This document shows positions 16,579 through 24,982 of a DNA stretch of 42,514 nucleotides, in pieces. Below the pieces are notes generated by a model. That model was given only the letters and a program-made list of their open reading frames with translations. It had not been told where the DNA came from and did not search any database. Position 1 is the stretch's first letter, and each line of letters opens with the position of its first letter. Both the position numbers and the translations under genes were made by a program. Source of the DNA: an uncultured Paracoccaceae bacterium (GTDB lineage Bacteria; Pseudomonadota; Alphaproteobacteria; Rhodobacterales; Rhodobacteraceae); assembly GCA_937883775.1 (NCBI GenBank), contig CAKZXZ010000120.1, forward strand, positions 1 to 42,514, given 5' to 3'.

Positions 16579-17685
16579 CTAAAGGCTGGCCTCCAGTACG
16601 GCAACAATTGCGTCACCCATCTGGGCGGTTGTTGCCGGTGTGCCTTCACCGCTTTGCATCAGATCACCGGTACGCGTCCCGTCGGCCAGCACCTTTTCGA
16701 CAGCCGTTTCGATCCGCGTGGCTTCATCGCCCTGATCGAAGCTATAGCGCAAAGCCATCGCAAGGCTCAGGATCGAGGCACACGGGTTGGCCTTGCCTTG
16801 CCCCGCAATATCAGGGGCCGAACCATGCACCGGTTCATAAAGCGCTTTCGGACGCCCGTTCTCCATCGGTGCACCAAGGCTGGCCGAGGGCAGCATGCCC
16901 AGCGATCCGGTCAGCATCGCCGCCGCATCCGACAGCAGATCGCCAAACAGATTGTCCGTGACGATCACATCAAACTGCTTGGGCGCACGGCACAGCTGCA
17001 TCGCACCGGCATCAGCGTACATATGGCTCAGCTCGACATCCGGATAGTCATCGTCATGGACCTTCTGGACAACCTCGCGCCACAGAATGCCGCTTTCCAT
17101 GACATTGGCCTTTTCCATCGAACAAACCTTGTTGCCGCGGCGCCGGGCCAACTCAAACGCCGACCGCGCGACGCGATCAATCTCGCTTTCCGTGTAACGC
17201 TGGGTGTTGATGCCCACGCGCTCATTGCCTTCGGTGATGATACCGCGCGGCTCACCGAAATAGATGCCCGAGGTCAGCTCGCGCACGATCATGATATCAA
17301 GCCCGGCCACCACATCGCGCTTGAGCGACGAGAAATCCGCAAGCGCGTCAAAGCACTGCGCCGGGCGCAGATTGGCGAACAGATCCATCTCTTTGCGCAG
17401 CTTCAGCAGGCCCCGCTCGGGCTTCACGCTGAAATCCAGATCGTCGTATTTCGGCCCGCCCACGGCGCCCAGCAGCACCGCGTCGACCTCTTGCGCCTTA
17501 GCCAGCGTGCTGTCCGCCAGCGGCGTGCCATGCGCATCATAAGCGGCACCACCCACCAGATCCTCGGTCACGTCAAAGGTCAGGTCGCGCTTGTCACCCA
17601 GCCACGCAATCACCTTGCGCACCTCGGTCATCACTTCGGGGCCGATGCCGTCACCGGCGAGGATCAAAAGCGAGGGGTTGGTCAT
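16579..17685 (-). CDS. leuB: 3-isopropylmalate dehydrogenase
   Basis: A 368-residue cytoplasmic enzyme of leucine biosynthesis that oxidatively decarboxylates 3-isopropylmalate with NAD+. Diagnostic blocks are [14 protein letters not shown] (about 6-19), [15 protein letters not shown] (about 96-110), [15 protein letters not shown] (about 134-148), the metal-binding [30 protein letters not shown] region (about 226-263) and [18 protein letters not shown] (about 286-303), all intact. Length is normal. Its pathway partners leuD and leuC lie 2-5 kb upstream on the same strand, but the exported nuclease-like gene precedes it directly. Confidence 0.97.
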   Translation of the reverse strand: MTNPSLLILAGDGIGPEVMTEVRKVIAWLGDKRDLTFDVTEDLVGGAAYDAHGTPLADSTLAKAQEVDAVLLGAVGGPKYDDLDFSVKPERGLLKLRKEMDLFANLRPAQCFDALADFSSLKRDVVAGLDIMIVRELTSGIYFGEPRGIITEGNERVGINTQRYTESEIDRVARSAFELARRRGNKVCSMEKANVMESGILWREVVQKVHDDDYPDVELSHMYADAGAMQLCRAPKQFDVIVTDNLFGDLLSDAAAMLTGSLGMLPSASLGAPMENGRPKALYEPVHGSAPDIAGQGKANPCASILSLAMALRYSFDQGDEATRIETAVEKVLADGTRTGDLMQSGEGTPATTAQMGDAIVAVLEASL

Positions 17686-17742
17686 GGCGCGCGTCCTTTA
17701 AATGTCATTCGCAGCGTGGGGTATCCACGTTTGCCGGAACGG

Positions 17743-18684
17743 TCAAGGAACCGCGATATCCACCCAGATCACAGCATGGCGGCTTGCGTCATCTCCCATC
17801 GGCCAGTGCAGGCCTGCATCGACGACACGCAAAGCAGCCGCGGGCAAGACATAGTCGACGCGCAGCGGGCCCGTCTGCTCGAACACAACGCTGTCGGTGC
17901 CGGCCAGCGGATCTTGAAGCAGCGGGTTGGCAAGCAAGGTCTGCATCGCCTCTGATCGCCCGTCGCCACGCGCCGGGTCCAGGTTCGCATCGCCCAGCAG
18001 GATCGGGTTTTCAACCTCGGCCAGACGCGACAGCCAAAACAGCGTTTCATCCGCATTGCGGCGCCCGTTGCGATCCTCGGGGCCGTCAAAAACAGGGGGC
18101 GTGGCGTGATAGGTCAGCAGCGTCAGCACGTTTTGACCGATAGCAACCGGCACCTCCCAATGACCTGTCGTCGGAAGACGCTGCACAGGGCGCGCGGCCT
18201 CCGTCAAGACGTCAGGAGCCGCCCAAAGCCCGCCCTCCAGCTCGCTCCAAATGAACGCCGAGTGGTCAACGACCGCCTCCGTCAAAACCGGATAGCGCGA
18301 CAGGATTGCCATACCGCCCTGCCCGTGAAACCGGCCAAAACCCTGCGCGTCCCTTTCGGTGCCAAGCCGACGGTCGCCGTTCAGATCAACGCCGCTTGGC
18401 ATGCCCGTATTGGACAGCAAGGCAAAACGATGCGGATAGTCGCGCCCAAGACCCTCGACAAAGGCGGATAAGGCGGCCCCTGTCAGATCATAATCAAAGC
18501 TCTGTAATGCGATGATATCCGGCGCAACCGCATCAACAGCCGCGCGCGCCGAAAGAACGTCATCAGCCCCTTTCAGGATATCACGCAGCAAAAGCCCGGG
18601 GCCGTCGCGGGCCAAATCGGTATTGAAGGTGGCGATGCGCAGCGTCTCGGCACTGGCAGGCAGCGCCATCAGGCCAAGGATCAG
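17743..18684 (-). CDS. Exported endonuclease/exonuclease/phosphatase-fold protein; start codon uncertain
   Basis: The fold is indicated by LRIATFNTDL near the N-terminus, ILLGDANLDP and the C-terminal SRHAVIWVDI. The usual catalytic Glu of the LQE motif is replaced (LQSFDYD), so the metal site is altered or uses another acid. A hydrophobic stretch ending MALPASA before ETLRIA looks like a signal peptide, yet no ATG, GTG or TTG lies close enough upstream to encode all of it. An ATG at 18669 cuts into it, and an ATG at 18807 would overlap the preceding gene by 127 bases. I give 18684, a CTG that overlaps the upstream stop as CTGA; ATT at 18696 is another option. Periplasmic location is inferred. 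Confidence 0.7.
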   Translation of the reverse strand: MILGLMALPASAETLRIATFNTDLARDGPGLLLRDILKGADDVLSARAAVDAVAPDIIALQSFDYDLTGAALSAFVEGLGRDYPHRFALLSNTGMPSGVDLNGDRRLGTERDAQGFGRFHGQGGMAILSRYPVLTEAVVDHSAFIWSELEGGLWAAPDVLTEAARPVQRLPTTGHWEVPVAIGQNVLTLLTYHATPPVFDGPEDRNGRRNADETLFWLSRLAEVENPILLGDANLDPARGDGRSEAMQTLLANPLLQDPLAGTDSVVFEQTGPLRVDYVLPAAALRVVDAGLHWPMGDDASRHAVIWVDIAVP

Positions 18685-19520
18685 GCCGTTTGCAATTGCT
18701 CTTTTTGCGCCTGCGCATAGGTCCGCTTGCGCTTTTCCTCGATCATCGAGGCCACGCGCCCCATCGCGATACCGCGCATGAAAAGAGAAGCGGGAAGGAA
18801 AGCCCATGCTGTCATCGTCCAGATCAAAGTATGCGAGTTGGACATCGACACCGGATCAAAGATGTTCGAGGCCAATTTCACAATTGCCGGGATCAGGAAT
18901 GGCAGCAAAAACCCTAACGCAATGTTAATGCGCGCATCACGATTGAGCCGTTCAACCACGTCTCCGCCCGCTGTGGGGTCAAATGTCGGCAGGTTCACCC
19001 AGACATTGAACGCGCCCGACCGGGTCGGCCAGTGGTTCACGCCCAGCGCCATGACAAACACCGTCAAAGACAACAGCGAAATCAGATAGCTGATACCCGC
19101 CGCCGTGCGCACATCTGAAACAAGGGCGGCATCGGTCTGGTCTGGCATCATCAGCACCACCAACCGGACGGGCGAATAGGGAAAATCGATAGAGTGGCCG
19201 ATAATCGTGCCCACAGCCGTGACAAACTCGGTCAAGGTCGTGGGGTCCGTGTGGCCGCGCATGATGATGGCCAACACCAGCACCGTCGCAAACAACGATC
19301 CGAACCGCACGCGGTTAAACGGCGGTGCGTCGCGGAATTCGACAAGACCGGGATAGCTGGATGCATATTCGACAAGCGTCAGGATCGCCGCAAAGATCGC
19401 GACCAATGCCACAATTTGCTGCGCGTCCGAACTGGCGTCCGGGACAAGGACAGACGGTGTTACGATCAGCAACACCACAAGAAGTGCGCGCGCGATGGCG
19501 CCTGGTAGTCGTGAAACCAC
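18681..19520 (-). CDS. Polytopic membrane protein of unknown function
   Basis: A 279-residue protein with about six membrane helices (roughly 8-28, 35-52, 72-90, 142-165, 200-220 and 235-255), a loop with FDPTAGGDVVERLNRDARIN before the fifth helix, and a basic, Gln-rich C-terminal tail (EEKRKRTYAQAQKEQLQ) likely to be cytoplasmic. I recognise no named family; it looks like a conserved Rhodobacteraceae protein. Its stop overlaps the presumed start of the nuclease-like gene by four bases, so the pair is probably cotranscribed and may work together. A repeat array lies 90-150 bases before its start. Confidence 0.75.
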   Translation of the reverse strand: MVSRLPGAIARALLVVLLIVTPSVLVPDASSDAQQIVALVAIFAAILTLVEYASSYPGLVEFRDAPPFNRVRFGSLFATVLVLAIIMRGHTDPTTLTEFVTAVGTIIGHSIDFPYSPVRLVVLMMPDQTDAALVSDVRTAAGISYLISLLSLTVFVMALGVNHWPTRSGAFNVWVNLPTFDPTAGGDVVERLNRDARINIALGFLLPFLIPAIVKLASNIFDPVSMSNSHTLIWTMTAWAFLPASLFMRGIAMGRVASMIEEKRKRTYAQAQKEQLQTA

Positions 19521-19608
19521 AGCCCTAAACCCTCAACTTGGTCTGACACGATACGATGCCGCGCCTTTGTCCCAACTTGATCGCGCCTGTCGGCGCTACC
19601 TCAATTGA

Positions 19609-19673
19609 AAACAGTGTGGCGACAAACCCCTCGCACCGCAACTTACTGTTTAGACAATGGTAAACAGTGTGGC
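19609..19673. repeat. Three-copy AAACAGT array upstream of the membrane-protein gene
   Basis: AAACAGTGTGGC occurs at 19609-19620 and again at 19662-19673, 53 bases apart. Between them, ACTGTTTA at 19645-19652 is the inverted copy, forming an exact 8+8 inverted repeat with the second direct copy (19661-19668) across an eight-base spacer. The array lies in the 248-bp gap between the leuD stop and the membrane-protein start. It could be an operator cluster; no known regulator is matched. Confidence 0.55.
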
Positions 19674-19768
19674 TTTTTCGTGGAAAGGGTGGTGCGAGAA
19701 TGCATCAATTCCGCGCAACTCTTTAGGCAGTCTAGACGGCAGACCTACATGTTGGGGATCGCCGAAAC

Positions 19769-20374
19769 TCAAACCCAAGGGCGTGCCTGCGCAGCTGTTT
19801 CTTCAAACGCATCAATGCTGCCCGCCTTCTCCATCGTCAGGCCGATATCATCAAGGCCCTCCATCAGGCACCGACGCTTGAAGGCATCAACCTCGAACGG
19901 GTAGGTGGTGCCGTCCGATGCGGTGACGATCTGCGCATCAAGATCAACCGTCACCCGCGCATTCGCGCCGCGCTCGGCATCCTCCATCAGGGCGTCGACC
20001 TGATCTTTTGGCAAAACGATCGGCAAAATGCCGTTCTTGAAACAGTTGTTATAGAAAATATCCGCAAACGAGGTCGAAATCACGCAACGCACGCCGAAAT
20101 CAAGCAAGGCCCAGGGCGCATGTTCACGCGACGACCCGCAGCCGAAATTATCGCCGGCCACGATGATCTGCGCCTCACGGTAGGCGGGCTTGTTCAGCAC
20201 GAAATCCGGATTCTCATTGCCGTCCGCGTCATAGCGCATTTCGTCAAAAAGGTTCACACCAAGGCCCGAGCGTTTGATCGTTTTCAGGAACTGCTTGGGG
20301 ATAATCATATCAGTGTCGATATTCATCAGCGGCATCGGAGCCGCGATCCCGGTCAGTGTCTCGAACTTGTCCAT
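19769..20374 (-). CDS. leuD: 3-isopropylmalate dehydratase small subunit
   Basis: A 201-residue swivel-domain subunit that pairs with LeuC to isomerise 2-isopropylmalate to 3-isopropylmalate. Diagnostic blocks are the N-terminal [16 protein letters not shown] (about 18-33), [17 protein letters not shown] (about 74-90) and the [21 protein letters not shown] stretch (about 99-119). Length is normal. It is separated from leuC by 2.4 kb carrying two unrelated genes, so it probably has its own promoter in the short gap before 20438 or is read through from the DUF4198 gene. Confidence 0.97.
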   Translation of the reverse strand: MDKFETLTGIAAPMPLMNIDTDMIIPKQFLKTIKRSGLGVNLFDEMRYDADGNENPDFVLNKPAYREAQIIVAGDNFGCGSSREHAPWALLDFGVRCVISTSFADIFYNNCFKNGILPIVLPKDQVDALMEDAERGANARVTVDLDAQIVTASDGTTYPFEVDAFKRRCLMEGLDDIGLTMEKAGSIDAFEETAAQARPWV

Positions 20375-20437
20375 AACACACCCTCTTTGCGAATTGGCCT
20401 GCTGATACGCGATCCGGTAAGGGCTCGCAAGATTGCC

Positions 20438-21241
20438 CTAAGGCGTCTTGAAGGTCAGCGCCGCCCAAAGCGACTTCCACACCGGGCCGGCCTCTGGATC
20501 ATCATTGTCTAGCGCAACCATCTTGACCGCATCCACCAGATATTCGGTGCCGGGCAGAACCGGCAGGCGTGCGATGCCGTCTTCATCCGTCTGATGCAGC
20601 GTGACCGTCACGACACCGCTGGGATCCTTTGCAAAAAGCTCGACCTGCGCATTGGCCCGGGGTTCATTTTCAAACAAGACCTGAACAGGCAGCCCCGCCC
20701 CCAGATCATCCGTATACGGATTGGCCAGAGCCACGATTTCAGTGCGCAGACCAACCGGGCGGTCCTGGCCCGCGCCATCCCCCACAGCGATCAGGGCTTT
20801 GGCAAAGCGCCGGTAGCTTTCCTTGAACCCGGCCTCTGGCAACCCACGCGCGGCATGCGCGGCAAGCGTATCCGCAAACGCTTTATGCGCAACAAACGCT
20901 TCGAATTTGGCCGCCTCGCTGTAGGTTAGGGTGCTGTCGCCTGTTTCATGCACGACGATCCACAACCCTTCATCCTCCAGCGCGCCTTCAAACGCGGGAT
21001 TGTCCCCGCTTCGCGCGGCAACTGGCACCACCACGTCACCGCGTACCAGATCAAACCGCGTCGCGTTCCGCTCAATATAGCTGAACGCGGCCCCTTTCAG
21101 GTTTTCGCCCACGCGGAAGCTTGTTGCGACCTGCTCACCGGGCGAAATCTGGTAACGATCCGGCGATATCCAGAACTCATGCGCAAAAACAGGCTGGACT
21201 GACAGCGCAAAACAGAGTGCTGTGACGCAGTATCGTAACAT
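20438..21241 (-). CDS. DUF4198 exported protein, possible metal-uptake accessory
   Basis: A 267-residue periplasmic protein. The start at 21241 is chosen because it gives a signal peptide (LRYCVTALCFALSVQPVFA) with CCGGAGA eight bases upstream; an in-frame ATG at 21373 lies inside the divergent gene. The mature protein begins HEFWISPDRYQISPGEQV, the DUF4198 signature. Its His directly after the cleavage site could bind metal. The C-terminal half (VQVLFENEPRANAQVELF...) looks like an Ig-like or CarbopepD-type beta domain. DUF4198 proteins are often found with nickel or cobalt uptake genes. The divergent HupE/UreJ neighbour fits that, but metal handling is inference. Confidence 0.8.
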   Translation of the reverse strand: MLRYCVTALCFALSVQPVFAHEFWISPDRYQISPGEQVATSFRVGENLKGAAFSYIERNATRFDLVRGDVVVPVAARSGDNPAFEGALEDEGLWIVVHETGDSTLTYSEAAKFEAFVAHKAFADTLAAHAARGLPEAGFKESYRRFAKALIAVGDGAGQDRPVGLRTEIVALANPYTDDLGAGLPVQVLFENEPRANAQVELFAKDPSGVVTVTLHQTDEDGIARLPVLPGTEYLVDAVKMVALDNDDPEAGPVWKSLWAALTFKTP

Positions 21242-21255
21242 CGAAAGTCTCCGGT

Positions 21256-22383
21256 ATGATGGTTGTAACGAGGGTGGCATGGGTATGCCTGGTGTCAATG
21301 TTATTCGCCTGGCCCCTCGCGTCACAAGCGCATGAGGTCCGCCCCGCAGTTGCGACTGTGACGCTCGGCGCAACGGCGGCCGAGGTCGAAATGCGGCTGA
21401 CGCTTGAACCGCTTGTGGCCGGGATGGACCTGAACGGGCTGGACGATATCAACAACAGCCCGCTTGCGGGTGAACATGACCGGCTGCGCGCGCTGGACCC
21501 CGCAACGCTTGAAGCGCTTTTTCGCGAAAACTGGCCACGCATCGCGTCCGGTCTGGTGATGAGGGCGGGGGACACCACGCTTGGCCCTGCGCTGCGAGAC
21601 GTCGTCATCACACCAGAGCCGGATCTTGAGCTGCCCCGCGACGCCACCCTGACCTTTCGTGCCGATCTGCCTGCGGATGACACGCCCCTCGTGATGGGCT
21701 GGGCATCGGAATACGGCCCGCTTGTGATCCGGCAAGGCGACGGCGCAGACGCCTACACCGCTTTTCTGGACCAGGGCACCTTGAGCGACCCCATGCCCCG
21801 CGACGGCACAGCCAGGCTGGGCGCAACAGCCGCCTTCGTTGCGTATCTTGTCATCGGGTTCGAACACATCATCCCCAAAGGCCTCGATCATATTCTGTTC
21901 GTGCTGGGGCTGTTTTTCTTCAGCCTCGCGATCCGGCCTTTACTGATCCAGGTCACGACATTCACGCTGGCCCATACGATCACGCTTGCCATGGCGACCC
22001 TTGGTATCGTGACCGTGCCTGCCAGCGTCGTGGAACCGCTGATCGCGGCGTCCATCGTCTATATCGCGGTCGAGAACGTGATCGGCAGCGCCATGACATG
22101 GCGGCGCATCGCTGTGGTTTTTGCGTTCGGCTTGTTGCACGGACTGGGCTTTGCGTCAGTGCTGGGCGATATCGGGCTTGATCCGGCGCGGTTCATAAGC
22201 GGGTTGATCGCCTTCAATATCGGCGTCGAGATTGGCCAGCTCGCCGTGATTGCAATCGCATTTCTGGCGGTCGGGATCTGGTTTGGCAAAAAGACGTGGT
22301 ATCGCCCATATGTCGCCGTTCCGGCCTCGGTCGTGATTGGTCTGGTGGGCGCTTACTGGGCAATCGAACGCGTTTTGGTCTGA
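21256..22383 (+). CDS. HupE/UreJ-type membrane protein with exported N-terminal domain
   Basis: A 375-residue protein: signal peptide (about 1-26, ending ASQA before HEVRPA), a periplasmic beta-type domain (about 27-185) and six or so C-terminal helices (about 195-372). The membrane part carries the HupE/UreJ_2 signatures GFEHIIPKGLDHILFVLGLFF, LAHTITLAMATLG, VENVIGSA and LLHGLGFASVLGDIG. The His residues in these motifs are the likely metal path. Relatives are nickel or cobalt permeases, but many such fused proteins have no assigned substrate, and no hydrogenase or urease gene is nearby. It starts only 14 bases from the divergent DUF4198 gene. ATG at 21256 or 21259 are equally possible. Confidence 0.85.
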   Translation: MMVVTRVAWVCLVSMLFAWPLASQAHEVRPAVATVTLGATAAEVEMRLTLEPLVAGMDLNGLDDINNSPLAGEHDRLRALDPATLEALFRENWPRIASGLVMRAGDTTLGPALRDVVITPEPDLELPRDATLTFRADLPADDTPLVMGWASEYGPLVIRQGDGADAYTAFLDQGTLSDPMPRDGTARLGATAAFVAYLVIGFEHIIPKGLDHILFVLGLFFFSLAIRPLLIQVTTFTLAHTITLAMATLGIVTVPASVVEPLIAASIVYIAVENVIGSAMTWRRIAVVFAFGLLHGLGFASVLGDIGLDPARFISGLIAFNIGVEIGQLAVIAIAFLAVGIWFGKKTWYRPYVAVPASVVIGLVGAYWAIERVLV

Positions 22384-22689
22384 TGTCGGATTTTCGGTAT
22401 TTTTAGACAAAAGAAGCCACAAGGACGGCGTGTCATGCTCGGTGGAGGTGCTGCCTTCTGAAGGGGTCGTCATAAGGCGAGGCGCGTTAAGGTTAATGAT
22501 TGGGGATGGCTTGATGCATCGCAAATCCCAAGAATTTCCGGTTAACAGGGCGCGCGTTTTTGGTGCAATTGCGAGCCACCTTAACCTTAATATCAAGCTA
22601 AGACGTCGGGCGGTTCAGGCGGCTTTGGTGTTATGTTAAATCTCAAAAATATACCGGCCACGCCTGTTGGCCAAAGTCCCCGAATAGCC

Positions 22690-22707
22690 GGTTTCGCATG
22701 CGAAACC
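22690..22707. repeat. Perfect 18-bp palindrome GGTTTCGCATGCGAAACC
   Basis: Every base pairs across the centre. It lies 85 bases beyond the leuC stop in the direction of leuC transcription and has a near-identical partner 67 bases away. As RNA it could form a hairpin only with a distorted tip because there is no loop, so a DNA-binding role is at least as likely. Confidence 0.85.
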
Positions 22708-22757
22708 CTTGGCAGAGCGGATCGGCATCCACGCCTCTATGATATCGTCGCTGTGTG

Positions 22758-22773
22758 GTTTCGCGTGCGAAAC
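22758..22773. repeat. Second GTTTCGC palindrome, 16 bp
   Basis: GTTTCGC, GT, GCGAAAC repeats the arms of the palindrome at 22690 exactly and differs at the centre. It begins 18 bases past the leuC stop. Centres of the two copies are 67 bases apart. Confidence 0.85.
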
Positions 22774-22791
22774 GCCGTGATCGCTGAAGCG

Positions 22792-24198
22792 TTAGTTAAG
22801 CTCCCGCACGTCGGTCAGTTTGCCGGTCACAGCCGCCGCTGCCGCCATCGCCGGAGACATCAGATGGGTCCGCGATCCGCGCCCCTGACGACCTTCGAAA
22901 TTGCGGTTCGATGTTGATGCGCAGCGCACTTCGGGGCCCAGCTGATCTGGGTTCATCCCAAGGCACATCGAACAGCCCGCCAACCGCCAGTCGAAACCGG
23001 CATCCTTGAAGATATCTGCCAGCCCTTCTTCCTCGGCTTGCAGACGCACAAGGCCCGAACCGGGCACGACCATTGCCATGATCCCGTCTTTGACCTTTTT
23101 GCCTTTCACGATCTCGGCTGCGGCGCGCAGATCCTCGATCCGGCCATTGGTGCAGGAGCCGATGAAAACCGCGTCAACGTCAACGTCCTGCAGGCGCGTG
23201 CCCGGGGTCAGCCCCATGTAATCCAGCGAGCGTTTGGCCGCGTCGATCTTGCCGCCTTCAAATTCGGCCGGGTCCGGGACGGTGCCTGTGATCGGCAGCA
23301 CATCTTCGGGCGACGTGCCCCATGTGACCACCGGGGCGATGTCTTCGCCCTTGATGGTGATGACCTTGTCGAAATGCGCGCCATCGTCGGAATAGAGCGT
23401 CTTCCACCACGCCAATGCCGCTTCCCATTGCGCCCCCTTCGGCGCATGCGGGCGGCCTTTGACATAGGCGAACGTCGTCTCGTCTGGCGCGATGATGCCT
23501 GCGCGCGCACCGCCTTCGATGGCCATGTTGCAGACCGTCATGCGGCCTTCCATGGACAGATCGCGGATCGCCTCGCCACAGTATTCGATGACGTAGCCGG
23601 TGCCGCCTGCCGTGCCGGTCTCGCCGATCACTGACAGGGTGATGTCCTTGGCGGTGACACCGGGGCGCAGCTTGCCCGTGATCTCGACCTTCATGTTCTT
23701 GGATTTCTTCTGGATCAGCGTTTGCGTGGCCAGAACATGCTCGACCTCTGACGTACCGATGCCATGGGCCAGCGCGCCGAACGCGCCGTGGGTCGCGGTG
23801 TGGCTGTCGCCACAGACGATGGTCATTCCGGGCAGGGTCCAGCCCTGTTCCGGGCCGATGATGTGGACGATGCCCTGGCGGATGTCATTGACCGGATAGT
23901 AATGCACGCCGAACTCGCGTGCGTTTTTATCCAAAGCCTCCACCTGAATGCGGCTTTCTTCGTTGTCGATGCCGTCTTCGCGGTCCCATGTGGTGGGCAC
24001 GTTGTGATCCGGCACGGCAATCGTCTTGTCCGGCGCGCGGACCTTGCGGCCGGTCATGCGCAGACCTTCAAAAGCCTGCGGGCTGGTAACCTCGTGGACA
24101 AGGTGGCGGTCAATATAAAGAAGGCAGGTGCCATCCTCGGCCTCGTGGGCCAGATGAGCATCCCAGATCTTATCATAAAGCGTCTTTGGCGCAGACAT
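22792..24198 (-). CDS. leuC: 3-isopropylmalate dehydratase large subunit
   Basis: A 468-residue aconitase-family subunit. The three cysteines that hold the [4Fe-4S] cluster are present: Cys349 in FIGSCTNGR, and Cys409 and Cys412 in [12 protein letters not shown]. Other diagnostic blocks are [35 protein letters not shown] (about 126-160) and [13 protein letters not shown] near the C-terminus. It works with LeuD in leucine biosynthesis. The start at 24198 has a strong AGGAGG about eight bases upstream. It is divergent from the SOUL-family gene, with about 100 bases for both promoters. Confidence 0.98.
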   Translation of the reverse strand: MSAPKTLYDKIWDAHLAHEAEDGTCLLYIDRHLVHEVTSPQAFEGLRMTGRKVRAPDKTIAVPDHNVPTTWDREDGIDNEESRIQVEALDKNAREFGVHYYPVNDIRQGIVHIIGPEQGWTLPGMTIVCGDSHTATHGAFGALAHGIGTSEVEHVLATQTLIQKKSKNMKVEITGKLRPGVTAKDITLSVIGETGTAGGTGYVIEYCGEAIRDLSMEGRMTVCNMAIEGGARAGIIAPDETTFAYVKGRPHAPKGAQWEAALAWWKTLYSDDGAHFDKVITIKGEDIAPVVTWGTSPEDVLPITGTVPDPAEFEGGKIDAAKRSLDYMGLTPGTRLQDVDVDAVFIGSCTNGRIEDLRAAAEIVKGKKVKDGIMAMVVPGSGLVRLQAEEEGLADIFKDAGFDWRLAGCSMCLGMNPDQLGPEVRCASTSNRNFEGRQGRGSRTHLMSPAMAAAAAVTGKLTDVRELN

Positions 24199-24297
24199 GA
24201 CACAGCCTCCTCTAAGCTGGCAGACAGATATCGCTCTGTTGCCGTAGCTTCAAGATCAAGAGTGATCCAGATGCTGCGCCGCTGCGTAAAGATGTGT

Positions 24298-24918
24298 ATG
24301 AAGCAGCTTTTCAAGAAATCCTCCGCCACGCGGACCATCCATCTGGGTCTGATTGGCCTGATGTTTGTCACAGCCCTTGCCGTTTATGCGGAGGCCGAGA
24401 TGTATCGCGGTTACGAAACACCCCCCTATCAGGTCGTGCGTAGCAATGGTGAGGTCGAGCTGCGCGAATATCAGCCCCATCTGCTGGCCGAGGTGACCGT
24501 GCGTGGCAGCCGCTCCAGCGCGATCAGCAGCGGGTTTCGGACGCTGGCCAACTACATCTTCGGCGGCAATATTGAGGCCGAGAAAGTCGCCATGACCGCG
24601 CCTGTTGCGCAGACAGCCGCAGCCGAAGGCACGTGGACCGTCAACTTTATGATGCCGTCCGAATACAGCCTCGATACTCTGCCCAAGGCCAAAAACCCTG
24701 CCATTCGTTTCACCGAAGCGCCGCGAGAGCGGCAGTTGGTTATCGCCTTTGCAGGGCGCGGCACGGATCGTAACCTTGCCCGGCACACGGATAAACTCCG
24801 CACTCATGCCGCCGTCGAAGGCCTGCAGATCGCAGGCGCACCGCGCTATTACTTCTACGACGATCCTTTCACCTTGCCGTGGAACCGTCGCAACGAAGTC
24901 GCGTTCTCTGTTCAATAA
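24298..24918 (+). CDS. SOUL-family haem-binding-like protein
   Basis: A 206-residue protein of the SOUL/HBP family. After an N-terminal hydrophobic segment (IHLGLIGLMFVTALAVYAEA, about 14-33) that acts as signal or anchor, the domain runs from YETPPYQVVRSNGEVELREY to the C-terminus. Family blocks SSGFRTLANYIFGGN, KVAMTAPVAQ, WTVNFMMPSEYSLDTLPKA and YDDPFTLPWNRRNEV are all present. Haem or porphyrin binding is known for animal members and unproven for most bacterial ones. Starts at 24271 and 24292 are also in frame; 24298 has the cleaner N-terminus. It precedes the MscS gene by 64 bases. Confidence 0.85.
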   Translation: MKQLFKKSSATRTIHLGLIGLMFVTALAVYAEAEMYRGYETPPYQVVRSNGEVELREYQPHLLAEVTVRGSRSSAISSGFRTLANYIFGGNIEAEKVAMTAPVAQTAAAEGTWTVNFMMPSEYSLDTLPKAKNPAIRFTEAPRERQLVIAFAGRGTDRNLARHTDKLRTHAAVEGLQIAGAPRYYFYDDPFTLPWNRRNEVAFSVQ

Positions 24919-24982
24919 CAACGGCGTTGCACCCTTAAGCCAGCCTGTGCGACGCTTGCGCTGAGGACAGGGATCGGCGGGT

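Larger units (their letters stand above)
22384..22791. other. 408-bp intergenic region without a convincing gene
   Basis: This gap lies between the stops of the HupE/UreJ-type gene and leuC. I see no coding region with plausible composition. It holds two mutually inverted copies of a ten-base element, TTAAGGTTAA at 22487-22496 and TTAACCTTAA at 22581-22590, and the two long GTTTCGC palindromes listed separately. Neither a T-tailed terminator nor a small-RNA promoter is evident. Confidence 0.6.

Noticed and set aside
16654-17955. Open frame of 433 codons on the plus strand opposite leuB
   Set aside because: leuB is intact on the other strand with all signatures; the antisense product is low-complexity and His/Arg-rich.
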